Made by a program: the position numbers and the translations under genes. From Curtobacterium sp. HSID17257 (lineage in GTDB: Bacteria > Actinomycetota > Actinomycetes > Actinomycetales > Microbacteriaceae): a DNA stretch of 64,000 bases. The stretch spans positions 1 to 64,000 of the forward strand of contig NZ_RBLU01000008.1 of assembly GCF_003989515.1 (NCBI RefSeq), written 5' to 3'. Below are positions 52,118 through 61,306 of this stretch, piece after piece. The notes under the pieces were generated by a model that did not search any database, was not told where the DNA came from, and saw only the letters and a program-made list of their open reading frames with translations. Within the stretch, counting starts at the first letter, position 1, and each line of letters begins with the position of its first letter.

Positions 52118-53167
52118 TCAGGCGCTGTCGGCTCCGGCGACGGTCGACCCCCGCACCACCAGGGACACCGGGTTCCGCACGCGCCCCCGCTGCACCTTCC
52201 CCTCGATGGTGTCGACGAGTGCTCCGGCGGCCAACCGCCCGAGCTGCTGCAGGTCCATGTCGACGCTGGTGAGCCGCGGTCGGGCGCCCTCGACCAGGAT
52301 GTCCCAGTTGTCGAACCCGACGACGGCGACGTCCTCGGGGATCCGCCGCCCGGACTCCCGCACCGCGTCCATGACCCCGCGGGCGATGTGGTCGCTGCCG
52401 GCGACGATCGCGTCGAGGTCCGGGTGGCGTTCGAGCAGGCGCTCGGTGGCCCGACGCCCCCACGTCTCGTTCCACTCGCCGAACACGCGGCCCGGGCTGC
52501 CGACGAGCTCGAGCCCGTGCTCGTCGAGTGCCGTCGCGGCGCCGCGGAGACGATCCCGCGCCGCGGCGTAGGTGTCCTCGCCGTTGACGATCGCGATGCG
52601 CTGCCGACCGGTCGCCACCAGGTGGTCGACGGCGATCCGCCCGGCGAGCTCGTTGTCCGGCTCGAAGGACAGGTCCTGCTCGTCGGTCGACGGGGCGTAC
52701 ACGTAGACGACCGGGACGTCGGGCTTCGCCTGGAGCGGGGGTCGCGGGTTCGTCGTCCGCCCCACGATGAGCACGCCGTCGACCCGTCGGGTGAGCAGGG
52801 ACTGCAGCTGCAGCTGCTCGCGCATCGCGCTGTCGCGGGCGTCGGCGAGCAGGACGCTGAGCGAGCCGGCGCCGAAGGCGTCCTCGGCCCCGAGCAGGAT
52901 CGGCAGCACGAAGCGGTTGTCGAGGTCGCTCGTGAGCATGCCGATGGTGTTGGTCGACGCGCGGTTCAGGGCGCGTGCGAACGGGTTCGGGGTGAAGGAC
53001 AGGGCGGCGGCGGCGGCGAGCACGGCCTCGCGCGAGCGGGCGCTCACGTGCGCGCGACCGTTGAGTGCCTTCGATGCCGTGGCGACCGAGACGCCAGCGG
53101 CGCGGGCGACGTCGGCCAGTGTCACGGTCTCGACCGTCGTCGCGGTGCGGTGATCCTCGTCGTCCAT
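52118..53167 (-). CDS. LacI-family regulator of the arabinoside-like locus
   Basis: 349 residues. The helix-turn-helix is VTLADVARAAGVSVATASKALNG, then the periplasmic-binding-like domain (TNTIGMLTSDLDNRFVLP and DAIVAGSDHIARGVMDAV). ATG 53167 has ggagggg upstream. It is divergent from the CUT1 operon; two matching operators flank the plus-strand promoter. Confidence 0.94.
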   Translation of the reverse strand: MDDEDHRTATTVETVTLADVARAAGVSVATASKALNGRAHVSARSREAVLAAAAALSFTPNPFARALNRASTNTIGMLTSDLDNRFVLPILLGAEDAFGAGSLSVLLADARDSAMREQLQLQSLLTRRVDGVLIVGRTTNPRPPLQAKPDVPVVYVYAPSTDEQDLSFEPDNELAGRIAVDHLVATGRQRIAIVNGEDTYAAARDRLRGAATALDEHGLELVGSPGRVFGEWNETWGRRATERLLERHPDLDAIVAGSDHIARGVMDAVRESGRRIPEDVAVVGFDNWDILVEGARPRLTSVDMDLQQLGRLAAGALVDTIEGKVQRGRVRNPVSLVVRGSTVAGADSA

Positions 53168-53177
53168 CAGCCCCTCC

Positions 53178-53248
53178 GAAACCAGTTTACGAAAGTTCTT
53201 GACACTGCGGCAAGAGTGCTCGTACATTGCTCCCGAAACCGGTTTCGG
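53178..53248 (+). promoter_or_regulatory. Promoter and LacI operators of the GH127 operon
   Basis: -35 ttgaca (53199-53204) and -10 tacatt (53223-53228), spacer 18 bp. Operator 1 gaaaccagtttacg (53178-53191) and operator 2 ccgaaaccggtttcgg (53233-53248, perfect 16-bp palindrome) flank the promoter, a typical LacI arrangement. Confidence 0.85.
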
Positions 53249-53346
53249 TTCCGCTCGACGAAGAGTTCCTCTCCCACGGGGTGCCCTTGTCGGGACGGTC
53301 GCAGCCGGACCCGAACGGCGATCACGTCGCATTCAGAGAGGAACCC

Positions 53347-54603
53347 GTGATCATGCGCACCAAGACTGTTGTCCGCATCGGCGCGCTGGTGGCAGCAGCC
53401 AGCGTCGTCGCCGGTCTGACCGGATGTTCTGCCCAGTCCTCCGGCTCCGGTTCGTCGGACGCCGCGAAGGGCACCTACACCTTCTGGGACCCGTACCCCC
53501 AGTACGACGCCTCGTCGGCGTGGGGCAAGCTCGTCACCCAGTGCGGCAAGGACGCCGGCGTCACCGTCAAGCGGACCGGGTACGACACGTCGGACCTGAC
53601 GAACAAGGCACTGCTCGCCGGGCAGCAGGGCAAGTCGCCCGACGTCCTGCTCGTCGACAACCCGGTCGTCTCGACGCTGGCGCAGGCCGGGATCGTCACC
53701 GACACCGCCACGAACGGCCTGAAGACCGGCGACATCGCGGAGAACATCCTCGGCGCCGGCGTCATCGACGGCAAGACATACGGCGTCCCGATCGGCGCGA
53801 ACACCCTGGCGCTCTACTACAACCCCAAGGTGCTCGAGGCCGCTGGCGTCGACCCCGCGTCCGTGAAGGACTGGGACTCGCTGACCGCGGCACTCGCCAA
53901 GGTGAAGGCGGCCGGGAAGAAGGGCATCACGTTCTCGGGCATCAACACCGAGGAGGGCTCGTTCCAGTTCCTGCCGTGGTTCTGGGGTGCCGATGCCGAC
54001 CTGACCAAGCTCGACTCCGCCAAGGCGGAAGAAGCGCTGGACCTCTGGAAGGGCTGGATCGACGAGGGCTACGCGCCGAACTCGGTCATCCAGAACACCC
54101 AGACGACCAGCTGGCAGGAGTTCCAGTCGGGCGACTTCGCCTTCGGCGAGAACGGCACGTGGCAGAAGGACGCGGCCGAGGAGATGGGCGCCGGCGTCAT
54201 CACCATCCCGGCGAAGGACGGCGGCGCCGCTCCGGTCCCGACCGGCGGCGAGTTCTTCACCATCCCGGTGCAGAAGGACGACGCCCGGTACGCGACGACG
54301 AAGAAGATCGTCGAGTGCCTGTCGTCCGGTGACGACGTGGTGAAGACCGACAACACGCTCAACTACATCGCCGCGTCGAAGGACCTCCAGCAGCAGCAGC
54401 TGTCCGGCAACGCCGACCTGAAGACCTGGGTCGAAGCCGTCGGTGCTGCCCGCGCTCGGACCGGGGACAACCTCGGCGTGAAGTACCCGGTGATCTCCGA
54501 GCAGCTCTGGACCGCGGTGCAGAAGGCCGAGTCCGGTTCGGCGTCGACGTCCGACGCCCTGCAGGCGGCCCAGCAGGCCGTCGACTCGAAGCTGCAGAAG
54601 TAG
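53347..54603 (+). CDS. Sugar ABC substrate-binding lipoprotein (GH127 operon)
   Basis: 418 residues. Lipobox LTGC after a hydrophobic leader, then a family 1 binding-protein fold (VPIGANTLALYYNPKVLEA). GTG 53347 has gagagg 5 nt upstream; ATG 53353 is also possible. Two permeases follow, then GH127. The substrate may be an arabinoside, by context only. Confidence 0.92.
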   Translation: MIMRTKTVVRIGALVAAASVVAGLTGCSAQSSGSGSSDAAKGTYTFWDPYPQYDASSAWGKLVTQCGKDAGVTVKRTGYDTSDLTNKALLAGQQGKSPDVLLVDNPVVSTLAQAGIVTDTATNGLKTGDIAENILGAGVIDGKTYGVPIGANTLALYYNPKVLEAAGVDPASVKDWDSLTAALAKVKAAGKKGITFSGINTEEGSFQFLPWFWGADADLTKLDSAKAEEALDLWKGWIDEGYAPNSVIQNTQTTSWQEFQSGDFAFGENGTWQKDAAEEMGAGVITIPAKDGGAAPVPTGGEFFTIPVQKDDARYATTKKIVECLSSGDDVVKTDNTLNYIAASKDLQQQQLSGNADLKTWVEAVGAARARTGDNLGVKYPVISEQLWTAVQKAESGSASTSDALQAAQQAVDSKLQK

Positions 54604-54662
54604 CCGCCGGCGACGTCCAGCACCGACACCACCCGCACCACCGAACGGAAGCCGACACGACC

Positions 54663-55634
54663 ATGACGACCGACACGACGTCACTGCGACCGTCGGCTGC
54701 GCGTCCCCGGGCCGAGGACACCGCCTCCTCGGCCCGGAGCCGCCGCGCGCACGCGCAGCGGAGAGCGCAGCTCACGGCCTGGGCGTTCCTCGCCCCGGTG
54801 GCCCTGTACCTCGTGCTCTTCTACGCGTACCCGCTCTGGAAGAACATCGAGCTGAGCCTCAAGCACTACACGGTGGCGTCCTTCGTCTCCGGCAACGCCC
54901 CCTTCGTCGGCCTGCAGAACTTCGTCGACGTGTTCTCGAACGCCACCTTCGGCCCGGCGATCTGGCACACCACGGTCTTCGTGCTCGTGTCGATCGTCGT
55001 GCAGTTCGCCCTCGGGCTGGCCCTCGCGGTGTTCTTCCACGACCACTTCCCGCTGTCGGGGCTGCTGCGCGCACTGTTCCTCGTGCCGTGGCTCCTGCCG
55101 CTGCTGGTGTCCGCCAGCACGTGGTCGTGGATGATGAACAGCGACTCGGGCATCGTGAACGCGTTCCTCGAGGCGGTCGGCATCGGGCAGATCAACTGGC
55201 TGACCTCGCCCGACTGGTCGCTCGTCGCGGTCCTGGTCGCGAACATCTGGATCGGCATCCCGTTCAACCTCGTGATCATGTACTCCGGCCTGCAGGGCAT
55301 CCCGGGGGAGCTCTACGAGGCGGCGTCCCTGGACGGAGCGAACGGCTGGCAGCGCTTCTGGCGGATCACGTTCCCGCTGCTCCGCCCGGTCACCGCGATC
55401 ACCCTGCTGCTCGGCTTCGTCTACACGCTCAAGGTCTTCGACATCATCTGGATCATGACGAAGGGCGGCCCCTCCGGCTCGTCCACCACGCTCGCCATCT
55501 GGTCCTACCAACTGGGCTTCGGATCGCTCCTGCCCGACTTCAGCTCCGCCGCGACCGTGGGCAACGTGCTCATCGTCATCGCCCTGGTCGTCGGCCTGGT
55601 CTACGCGCGCGTCCAGCGCCGCCTGGAGGTGTGA
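54663..55634 (+). CDS. Sugar ABC permease, MalF-type (GH127 operon)
   Basis: 323 residues, six membrane segments, EAA loop ELYEAASLDGANGWQRFWRI. No ATPase gene follows. Confidence 0.93.
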   Translation: MTTDTTSLRPSAARPRAEDTASSARSRRAHAQRRAQLTAWAFLAPVALYLVLFYAYPLWKNIELSLKHYTVASFVSGNAPFVGLQNFVDVFSNATFGPAIWHTTVFVLVSIVVQFALGLALAVFFHDHFPLSGLLRALFLVPWLLPLLVSASTWSWMMNSDSGIVNAFLEAVGIGQINWLTSPDWSLVAVLVANIWIGIPFNLVIMYSGLQGIPGELYEAASLDGANGWQRFWRITFPLLRPVTAITLLLGFVYTLKVFDIIWIMTKGGPSGSSTTLAIWSYQLGFGSLLPDFSSAATVGNVLIVIALVVGLVYARVQRRLEV

Positions 55635-55635
55635 G

Positions 55636-56526
55636 ATGGCCACCACGACCGTCACCCGAGCCGTCACGACCCGCACGACGAGCGGTCGCGGACGCACCAC
55701 CGCGACACCGACCGCAGCGAAGCGCTGGTGGCGGACCGCACTCGGGATCGTCCTCACCGCCGTGATGCTGTTCCCCGTCTACTGGATGGTGAACGTCTCG
55801 CTGACCCGCGACCAGGACATGCGGAAGAGCCCGCCGAACCTGATCCCGATCGACGGGACCCTGCACGGCTACACCACGGTGCTCGGCCAGCAGCTGCCGT
55901 TCCTCGGCACGAGCCTGCTCGTCGGCCTCGGCACGGTGGTGCTCACGCTCGCGCTGTCCGCCCCGGCCGCGTACTCGCTCGCCAAGCTGGGCCCGCGCGG
56001 CGGCGGTGCGATGAGCTTCGTGCTCCTCATCGCACAGATGATCCCCGCGATCATCATGGCGATGGGCTTCTACACGATCTACGTGCAGCTCGGGATCCTC
56101 GACACGGTCTGGGGACTCATCCTCGCCGACTCGACGATCGCGGTGCCGTTCGGGGTCCTCATCTTCACGGCGTTCATGCGCGGCATCCCCGACGAGCTGC
56201 TCAACGCGGCCCGCATCGACGGCGCGAGCACGTGGCGGACGTTCACCGCGGTCGTCATGCCCGTCAGCCGCAACTCGGTGGTGACGGTCTCGCTCTTCAG
56301 CTTCCTGTGGGCGTGGTCGGACTTCCTGTTCGCCAACACGCTCGACGGCGGCGGGGACGCGAAGCCCATCACCCTCGGCATCTACGCCTACATCGGCAAC
56401 AACAACCAGGAGTGGAACTCGATCATGGCCACCGCCGTGGTCGCGTCGATCCCCGCCGCGGTGCTCCTCGTCCTCGCCCAGCGCTACGTCGCCGCCGGTG
56501 TCACCGCCGGCGCCGTGAAGGACTGA
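55636..56526 (+). CDS. Sugar ABC permease, MalG-type (GH127 operon)
   Basis: 296 residues, six membrane segments, EAA loop ELLNAARIDGASTWRTFTAV. It starts one base after the preceding stop, and the gene for GH127 follows after 33 nt. Confidence 0.93.
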   Translation: MATTTVTRAVTTRTTSGRGRTTATPTAAKRWWRTALGIVLTAVMLFPVYWMVNVSLTRDQDMRKSPPNLIPIDGTLHGYTTVLGQQLPFLGTSLLVGLGTVVLTLALSAPAAYSLAKLGPRGGGAMSFVLLIAQMIPAIIMAMGFYTIYVQLGILDTVWGLILADSTIAVPFGVLIFTAFMRGIPDELLNAARIDGASTWRTFTAVVMPVSRNSVVTVSLFSFLWAWSDFLFANTLDGGGDAKPITLGIYAYIGNNNQEWNSIMATAVVASIPAAVLLVLAQRYVAAGVTAGAVKD

Positions 56527-56559
56527 CGCACCCGTACCCGTACGTCCCAGGAGGACATC

Positions 56560-58464
56560 GTGACCATCACCCACACCACCGTCGCGGCCGGTCCGGTCGT
56601 GCCCTCGACCGGCGCGCTCCGCCCCCTGCCGCTCGGTGACCTGCGCCTGACCGGCGGCTACTGGGCCGACTGGCAGCAGCGCAACGCCGACACCGTGATC
56701 CGGCACTGCGAGACCTGGATGGAGCGCATCGGCTGGACCGGCAACTTCGACGCCGCCGCCACCGGGCAGCCGTTCGACCACGCCGGCATCGAGTTCGTCG
56801 ACTCCGAGGTGTACAAGCTGCTCGAGGCCATGGCGTGGCAGCTCGGCGCGCAGCCCGACGACGACCTCGCCGAGCGGTACGACCGCCTGGTCGAGCGGGT
56901 CGCCGGGGCGCAGGACGCCGACGGGTACCTGCACACCGCCTTCGGTCGTCCGTGGCAGCGGCCCCGGTGGTCCGACATGGAGTGGGGCCACGAGCTCTAC
57001 TCGATGGGGCACCTGCTGCAGGCTGCGGTCGCCCGGTTGCGCACCGCCGGTGGCGGGCAGCTCGTCGACGTGGCGGTCCGCCTCGCCGACCACCTCGTCG
57101 ACGTGTTCGGGACGGGCGGACGGGAGGCGGTGTGCGGGCACCCGGAGATCGAGCCGGCCCTCGTGGAGCTCGGCCGGGCGACCGGCGACCACCGGTACGT
57201 CGAGCTGGCGCGGACGTTCGTCGAACGACGCGGTCACGGTCTGCTCGCGCCGATCGAGTACGGCCAGGAGTACTTCCAGGACGACGTCCCCGTCCGGGAC
57301 GCCGAGGTCCTGCGGGGGCACGCCGTCCGGGCGCTCTACCTGGCCGCGGGCGCGGTCGACGTCGCCGTCGAGACCGGCGACGCCGAGCTGCTCCGCGCGG
57401 TCGAGACCCAGTGGGCGAACACGGTCGCCAAGCGCACCTACCTGACCGGTGCGATGGGGGCGCACCACCAGGACGAGGCGTTCGGCGCCGACTTCGAGCT
57501 CCCGCCGGACCGCGAGTACGGCGAGACGTGCGCGGCGATCGCGTCGAACATGCTGTCGTGGCGCCTGCTGCTCGAGACCGGGGAGTCGAAGTACGCCGAC
57601 TTGATCGAGCGGACGCTCTACAACGCGGTCATGGTCGCCCCGCGCGAGGACGGCCGGGCGTTCTTCTACGCCAACACGATGCACCAGCGGGTCGCGGGCA
57701 CGGTGCCGCCCGAGGACGAGGTGAGCCGCCGCGCGCTGTCGAGCCTGCGTGCCCCGTGGTTCGAGGTGTCCTGCTGCCCGACGAACCTGTCCCGGACGCT
57801 CGCGAGCGTGCAGACCGTGTTCGCCACCGTCAGCGACGACGGCCTGCAGCTGCACCAGTACGGCGACTACGAGGTCGACACCGTGGTGGGCGACGGCGCC
57901 CGTGCGGCGTTCTCCGTGCGGTCGGGCTGGCCGCACGCCGGCCGGGTCGAGGTCGTCGCGACCGCCGACTCCGGCGGCCCGGTCGCCCTCCGCCTGCGGG
58001 TGCCGTCCTGGGCGTCCGGCACCACGCTCGACGTGGTGGACCAGGCGGTACCCGTGGGCGGCGACACCGTCACGGTACGGCGGGTGTTCACCGCCGGGGA
58101 CCGCATCGTGCTCGACGTGCCGGTGCAGGCCCGCGTCACGGTCCCCGACCCCCGCATCGACGCCGTCCGCGGCACCGTCGCGATCGAGCGCGGTCCGCTG
58201 GTCTACGCCATCGAGTCCCTCGAGGCCGGGGTCGACGTGCGTGACGTCGTGGTGCCGGCCGGAGTCGAACCGGCCGACCACGGTGCGGACGACGTGCGTC
58301 TGCCCGTCCGGACGCGCTCGCTCCCGGAGCCCGACGGACTGCCCTACGGCGCCGGGCCGGACACGCTGTCGGTCGACGGCCCCCGCGAGGTGCGCCTGGT
58401 GCCGTACGCAACGTGGGGCAACCGCGGTCCGTCCACGATGCGGGTCTTCCTGCCCGTCGGGTAG
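56560..58464 (+). CDS. GH127 family beta-L-arabinofuranosidase-like
   Basis: 634 residues (DUF1680 family length). The catalytic and zinc residues of HypBA1 (Glu338, Cys340, Cys417, Cys418) have clear counterparts: ETCAAIAS (Glu322, Cys324) and EVSCCPTNLSR (Cys405, Cys406). It releases L-arabinofuranose from oligosaccharides in the cytoplasm. GTG 56560 has aggagg upstream. The importer upstream is likely to supply its substrate. Confidence 0.93.
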   Translation: MTITHTTVAAGPVVPSTGALRPLPLGDLRLTGGYWADWQQRNADTVIRHCETWMERIGWTGNFDAAATGQPFDHAGIEFVDSEVYKLLEAMAWQLGAQPDDDLAERYDRLVERVAGAQDADGYLHTAFGRPWQRPRWSDMEWGHELYSMGHLLQAAVARLRTAGGGQLVDVAVRLADHLVDVFGTGGREAVCGHPEIEPALVELGRATGDHRYVELARTFVERRGHGLLAPIEYGQEYFQDDVPVRDAEVLRGHAVRALYLAAGAVDVAVETGDAELLRAVETQWANTVAKRTYLTGAMGAHHQDEAFGADFELPPDREYGETCAAIASNMLSWRLLLETGESKYADLIERTLYNAVMVAPREDGRAFFYANTMHQRVAGTVPPEDEVSRRALSSLRAPWFEVSCCPTNLSRTLASVQTVFATVSDDGLQLHQYGDYEVDTVVGDGARAAFSVRSGWPHAGRVEVVATADSGGPVALRLRVPSWASGTTLDVVDQAVPVGGDTVTVRRVFTAGDRIVLDVPVQARVTVPDPRIDAVRGTVAIERGPLVYAIESLEAGVDVRDVVVPAGVEPADHGADDVRLPVRTRSLPEPDGLPYGAGPDTLSVDGPREVRLVPYATWGNRGPSTMRVFLPVG

Positions 58465-58471
58465 GCGAGCC

Positions 58472-58504
58472 GCGGACGGGAGCCGCACCGCGCCTCCCGT
58501 CCGC
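58472..58504. terminator. Palindromic repeat, short copy after GH127
   Basis: Arms gcggacgggag (58472-58482) and ctcccgtccgc (58494-58504), perfect, with an 11-nt loop. It is a shorter member of the same family. Confidence 0.65.
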
Positions 58505-58569
58505 CCCGCACCAGCGCGACCAGCGCAGCGCGACGCGGTCCGGCCGGATCGGCCACGAGAGGAGGAGCG

Positions 58570-58791
58570 ATGGCGCTCGACGGCTCCGAGAAGCCGACGA
58601 TCTACGACGTGGCGCTCGTCGCCGGGGTGTCCCACCAGACCGTGTCCCGCGTCCTGAACTGCCCGGAGACGGTGCGACCGGTGAACCGGCACCGCGTCCT
58701 CGCGGTCATCGCCTACCTGGGCTACGAGCGGAACACCGAGGCGGAACGCCTCGGTCGGCTCCACAAACACGCCGCGGGCACCGCGGAGTGA
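58570..58791 (+). CDS. LacI-type helix-turn-helix stub, 73 residues
   Basis: Only the DNA-binding head of a LacI regulator: TIYDVALVAGVSHQTVSRVLNC, then HRVLAVIAYLGYERNTEA. The sugar-binding half is absent and the protein ends KHAAGTAE. It has a good Shine-Dalgarno (gaggagcg) and starts at ATG 58570. No trace of the missing domain follows. It may be a broken gene or a small DNA-binding protein without ligand control. Confidence 0.75.
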   Translation: MALDGSEKPTIYDVALVAGVSHQTVSRVLNCPETVRPVNRHRVLAVIAYLGYERNTEAERLGRLHKHAAGTAE

Positions 58792-58838
58792 CCACACCAC
58801 CGCTCCGGGACCACCCGGAGCGCCACGAGGAGGAAGCA

Positions 58839-60599
58839 ATGACGCATCTTCGCCCACCAGTCCGGACCGAGCAGCCTCGGAGCCGACCGCGCCGGACCGC
58901 AGCGGTCCTCGCCGCGGTCGTCGCCGGGACCGCGGTCCTCGGCTTCGGCGCCCCCGCCTTCGCCGCCGGCAACACCCTCACGGTGAACGTCGGCACCACC
59001 GTCCGCCCGGTCACGCACGTCGCCGCCGGCGGGTTGTACGGCGTCGACACCGGCAGCACGCCACCGCTCAGCCAGCTCTACCCGCTGCACGTCAACACCT
59101 TCACCCAACCGCCGCCCGGTACCCAGCAGCTCGGCAACGGCGCGACCAGCCCCTGCTGCGACGGCCTGCAGGTCGCGGACAAGATCACCGCCGCCGGCGG
59201 GCAGCAGTACCTCCGGCTCCCCGACATCTTCAGCACCTTCCCGTACAACTGGGTCAGCTGGCCCGACTGGGAGTCGAAGATCCGGACGATGATCACCGCG
59301 AGGGTGAACGCGACGAACACCACGAACATCGCCGGGTACGAGATCTGGAACGAGCCCGACGCCAACTGGGCCGAGAGCACGAAGAACGACCCGAACGCCG
59401 GCACGTACCTGAACGCATGGACGCGGACGTACCGGGACATCCGCGCGATCGACACCCTGACGCCGATCATCGGACCCGGCGCCAGCGCGTACAGCCACGA
59501 CTTCATGGTCGGGTTCATGACGAACGCGAAGAACACGAACACGCTGCCGTCGGTCGCGGTCTGGCACGAGCTCGGGGACTTCAGCTACCAGGACGTGCAG
59601 GCACACGTCGCCGACTTCCGCGGCATCGAGGACTCCCTCGGGCTGCCGCACATCCCGATCTCGATCAACGAGTACGCCTCGCCGGGCCAGGTCGACCAGC
59701 CGAGCATCGGCGTGCACTACATGGCCGCGTTCGAGCGGGCGGGCATCCACGACGCCGAGCGCGCGTACTGGTACGAGGCCGGGACGATGGACGGGCTGCT
59801 GTACGACAACCAGCCCACCGCGTCCTACTGGGCCTACAAGTGGTACGGCGACCAGTCGGGCAACGTCGTCCAGACCGTGCCGCAGTCCTACCTCGACGGC
59901 GTCGCCTCGTACGACGCCAGCCGCAAGCAGGTGAACGTCGTCTTCGGCGGTGACAGCGGCACGAACACCGTCCGGGTGAACGGGCTCGCCGGCCTCGGCA
60001 GCCAGGTCTCGGTGCAGCTCTCGTCGACGAACACCACGGGCCGGAAGACGAACCAGGCCGCCCCGAACCTCGTCTCGACCACGACCTACAGCGTCGTCAA
60101 CGGTTCGATCAGCGTCCCGGTGTCGAACATGGACGCGGTCGCCGCCTACCAGCTGCTGATCACGCCGACGACCGGTGTACCCACCTACCAGCAGACGTAC
60201 GAGGCGGAGAACGCGACCGTCGTCAACGCCAGCCGCCTGTCCTCGTCCACCGCCTCGAACGGCGGCTACGTCGGCCGCATCGACAACTCCGGTGACGTCC
60301 GGACCGACAGCTTCGTGGACTTCCTCGTCGACGTGCCGACCGCGAGGTCGTACACGATGACGGTCAAGTACGCGAACGGGACCGGTACGACCGCCACGCA
60401 GGGGCTCGCCTACAACGGGGGCGCGTTCTCGACGGTGAGCTACCCGCCGACCACGTCCGGCTGGGGCAACCCCACCGGCAGCGTCGACGTCACGGTGCAG
60501 CTGAAGGCCGGGTACAACGTGATCCGACTCGCGAAGGGCTCGCCGAACTTCGGCGGCGGGACCGGGTACGCCGAACTCGACAGCATCCGCCTGCAGTAG
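58839..60599 (+). CDS. Secreted clan-A glycosidase with CBM35-like C-terminal domain
   Basis: 586 residues. A Sec signal peptide ends near AFA-AGNT. The catalytic barrel has GYEIWNEPD (acid/base Glu) and SINEYASPG (likely nucleophile Glu) as in clan GH-A families such as GH39. The last ~130 residues begin YEAENATVV and look like a CBM35/CBM6 carbohydrate-binding domain. ATG 58839 has gaggagg. The exact family and substrate are uncertain; with GH127 nearby, arabinoside-rich plant polymers are a fair guess. Confidence 0.85.
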   Translation: MTHLRPPVRTEQPRSRPRRTAAVLAAVVAGTAVLGFGAPAFAAGNTLTVNVGTTVRPVTHVAAGGLYGVDTGSTPPLSQLYPLHVNTFTQPPPGTQQLGNGATSPCCDGLQVADKITAAGGQQYLRLPDIFSTFPYNWVSWPDWESKIRTMITARVNATNTTNIAGYEIWNEPDANWAESTKNDPNAGTYLNAWTRTYRDIRAIDTLTPIIGPGASAYSHDFMVGFMTNAKNTNTLPSVAVWHELGDFSYQDVQAHVADFRGIEDSLGLPHIPISINEYASPGQVDQPSIGVHYMAAFERAGIHDAERAYWYEAGTMDGLLYDNQPTASYWAYKWYGDQSGNVVQTVPQSYLDGVASYDASRKQVNVVFGGDSGTNTVRVNGLAGLGSQVSVQLSSTNTTGRKTNQAAPNLVSTTTYSVVNGSISVPVSNMDAVAAYQLLITPTTGVPTYQQTYEAENATVVNASRLSSSTASNGGYVGRIDNSGDVRTDSFVDFLVDVPTARSYTMTVKYANGTGTTATQGLAYNGGAFSTVSYPPTTSGWGNPTGSVDVTVQLKAGYNVIRLAKGSPNFGGGTGYAELDSIRLQ

Positions 60600-60623
60600 A
60601 CGCCACCCAGCGGACGGGCTCGC

Positions 60624-61304
60624 TCACCACGGGGCGGGCCCGTCCTCGGCCGACGCGGCCCGCGCCGCCCGCACGATCGCCGGCAGCTGTGCGTACCGCC
60701 GCTCCTGGAACAGCCCGTGCAGCACCAGCAGCACCACCACCACGACGACGCCCCCGGTCACCGCGAGCGGCGTCGTCGTCACATGTGACAGCAGCGCCAC
60801 GACCCCGGCGCCGGCGACGACCGAGTTCACGGCGCCGATCGCCGACGACAGCGTCGAGAACACCCGCCGCCACGACGCGGTGCCACCGATGTCGAGCATC
60901 TCGTTCGGTGCGTGCCCGCGGGTCGGCATCGGGAAGTACCGCGCGCCTCCCGGCAGGATCGTCCGGTAGTACCGACGGATCTGCTGCAGGGCGGCGAGCG
61001 CCGCGACGTCCTCGAGGGACGTCTCGACCAGCCGTACGTACGTGAACACGCCGAGCAGGAACACCATGGGCAGGACCGCGGCGAGGAACACGACGGCGAA
61101 CGCGGTGTCCGCGAGGAAGCCGAAGGCGACCAGGCTGCTCGACAGGGTCGTCAGGTAGATCGATGCCCGCGTCCCGGACTCCGACACCGTCGCGTTCCGC
61201 GCCGACTCGAGGATGAACTGCTCCGTCAACAGGGCGCTGAAGAAGGCGCTCGGCCGGTCGGGCAGGTGGTCGGCGGACTCGCGCGCGTCGGGCAGGTCCT
61301 CCAC
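60624..61304 (-). CDS. Membrane protein of unknown function
   Basis: 226 residues. A polar N-terminus (SAFFSALLTEQFILESARN) precedes about four hydrophobic segments in two pairs (LSSSLVAFGFLADTAFAVVF and VVALLSH to VVVVVLLVLHGLF). GTG 61304 starts two bases after the hydrolase stop, so it is likely cotranscribed. It may be an orphan membrane protein, with no clear family. Confidence 0.7.
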   Translation of the reverse strand: MEDLPDARESADHLPDRPSAFFSALLTEQFILESARNATVSESGTRASIYLTTLSSSLVAFGFLADTAFAVVFLAAVLPMVFLLGVFTYVRLVETSLEDVAALAALQQIRRYYRTILPGGARYFPMPTRGHAPNEMLDIGGTASWRRVFSTLSSAIGAVNSVVAGAGVVALLSHVTTTPLAVTGGVVVVVVLLVLHGLFQERRYAQLPAIVRAARAASAEDGPAPW

Positions 61305-61306
61305 GG

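Noticed and set aside
55576..58857. A 1093-codon open frame on the minus strand opposite permease, GH127 and LacI stub
   Set aside because: Shadow of real plus-strand genes; its translation is low-complexity Arg/Asp/Val and crosses gene boundaries.
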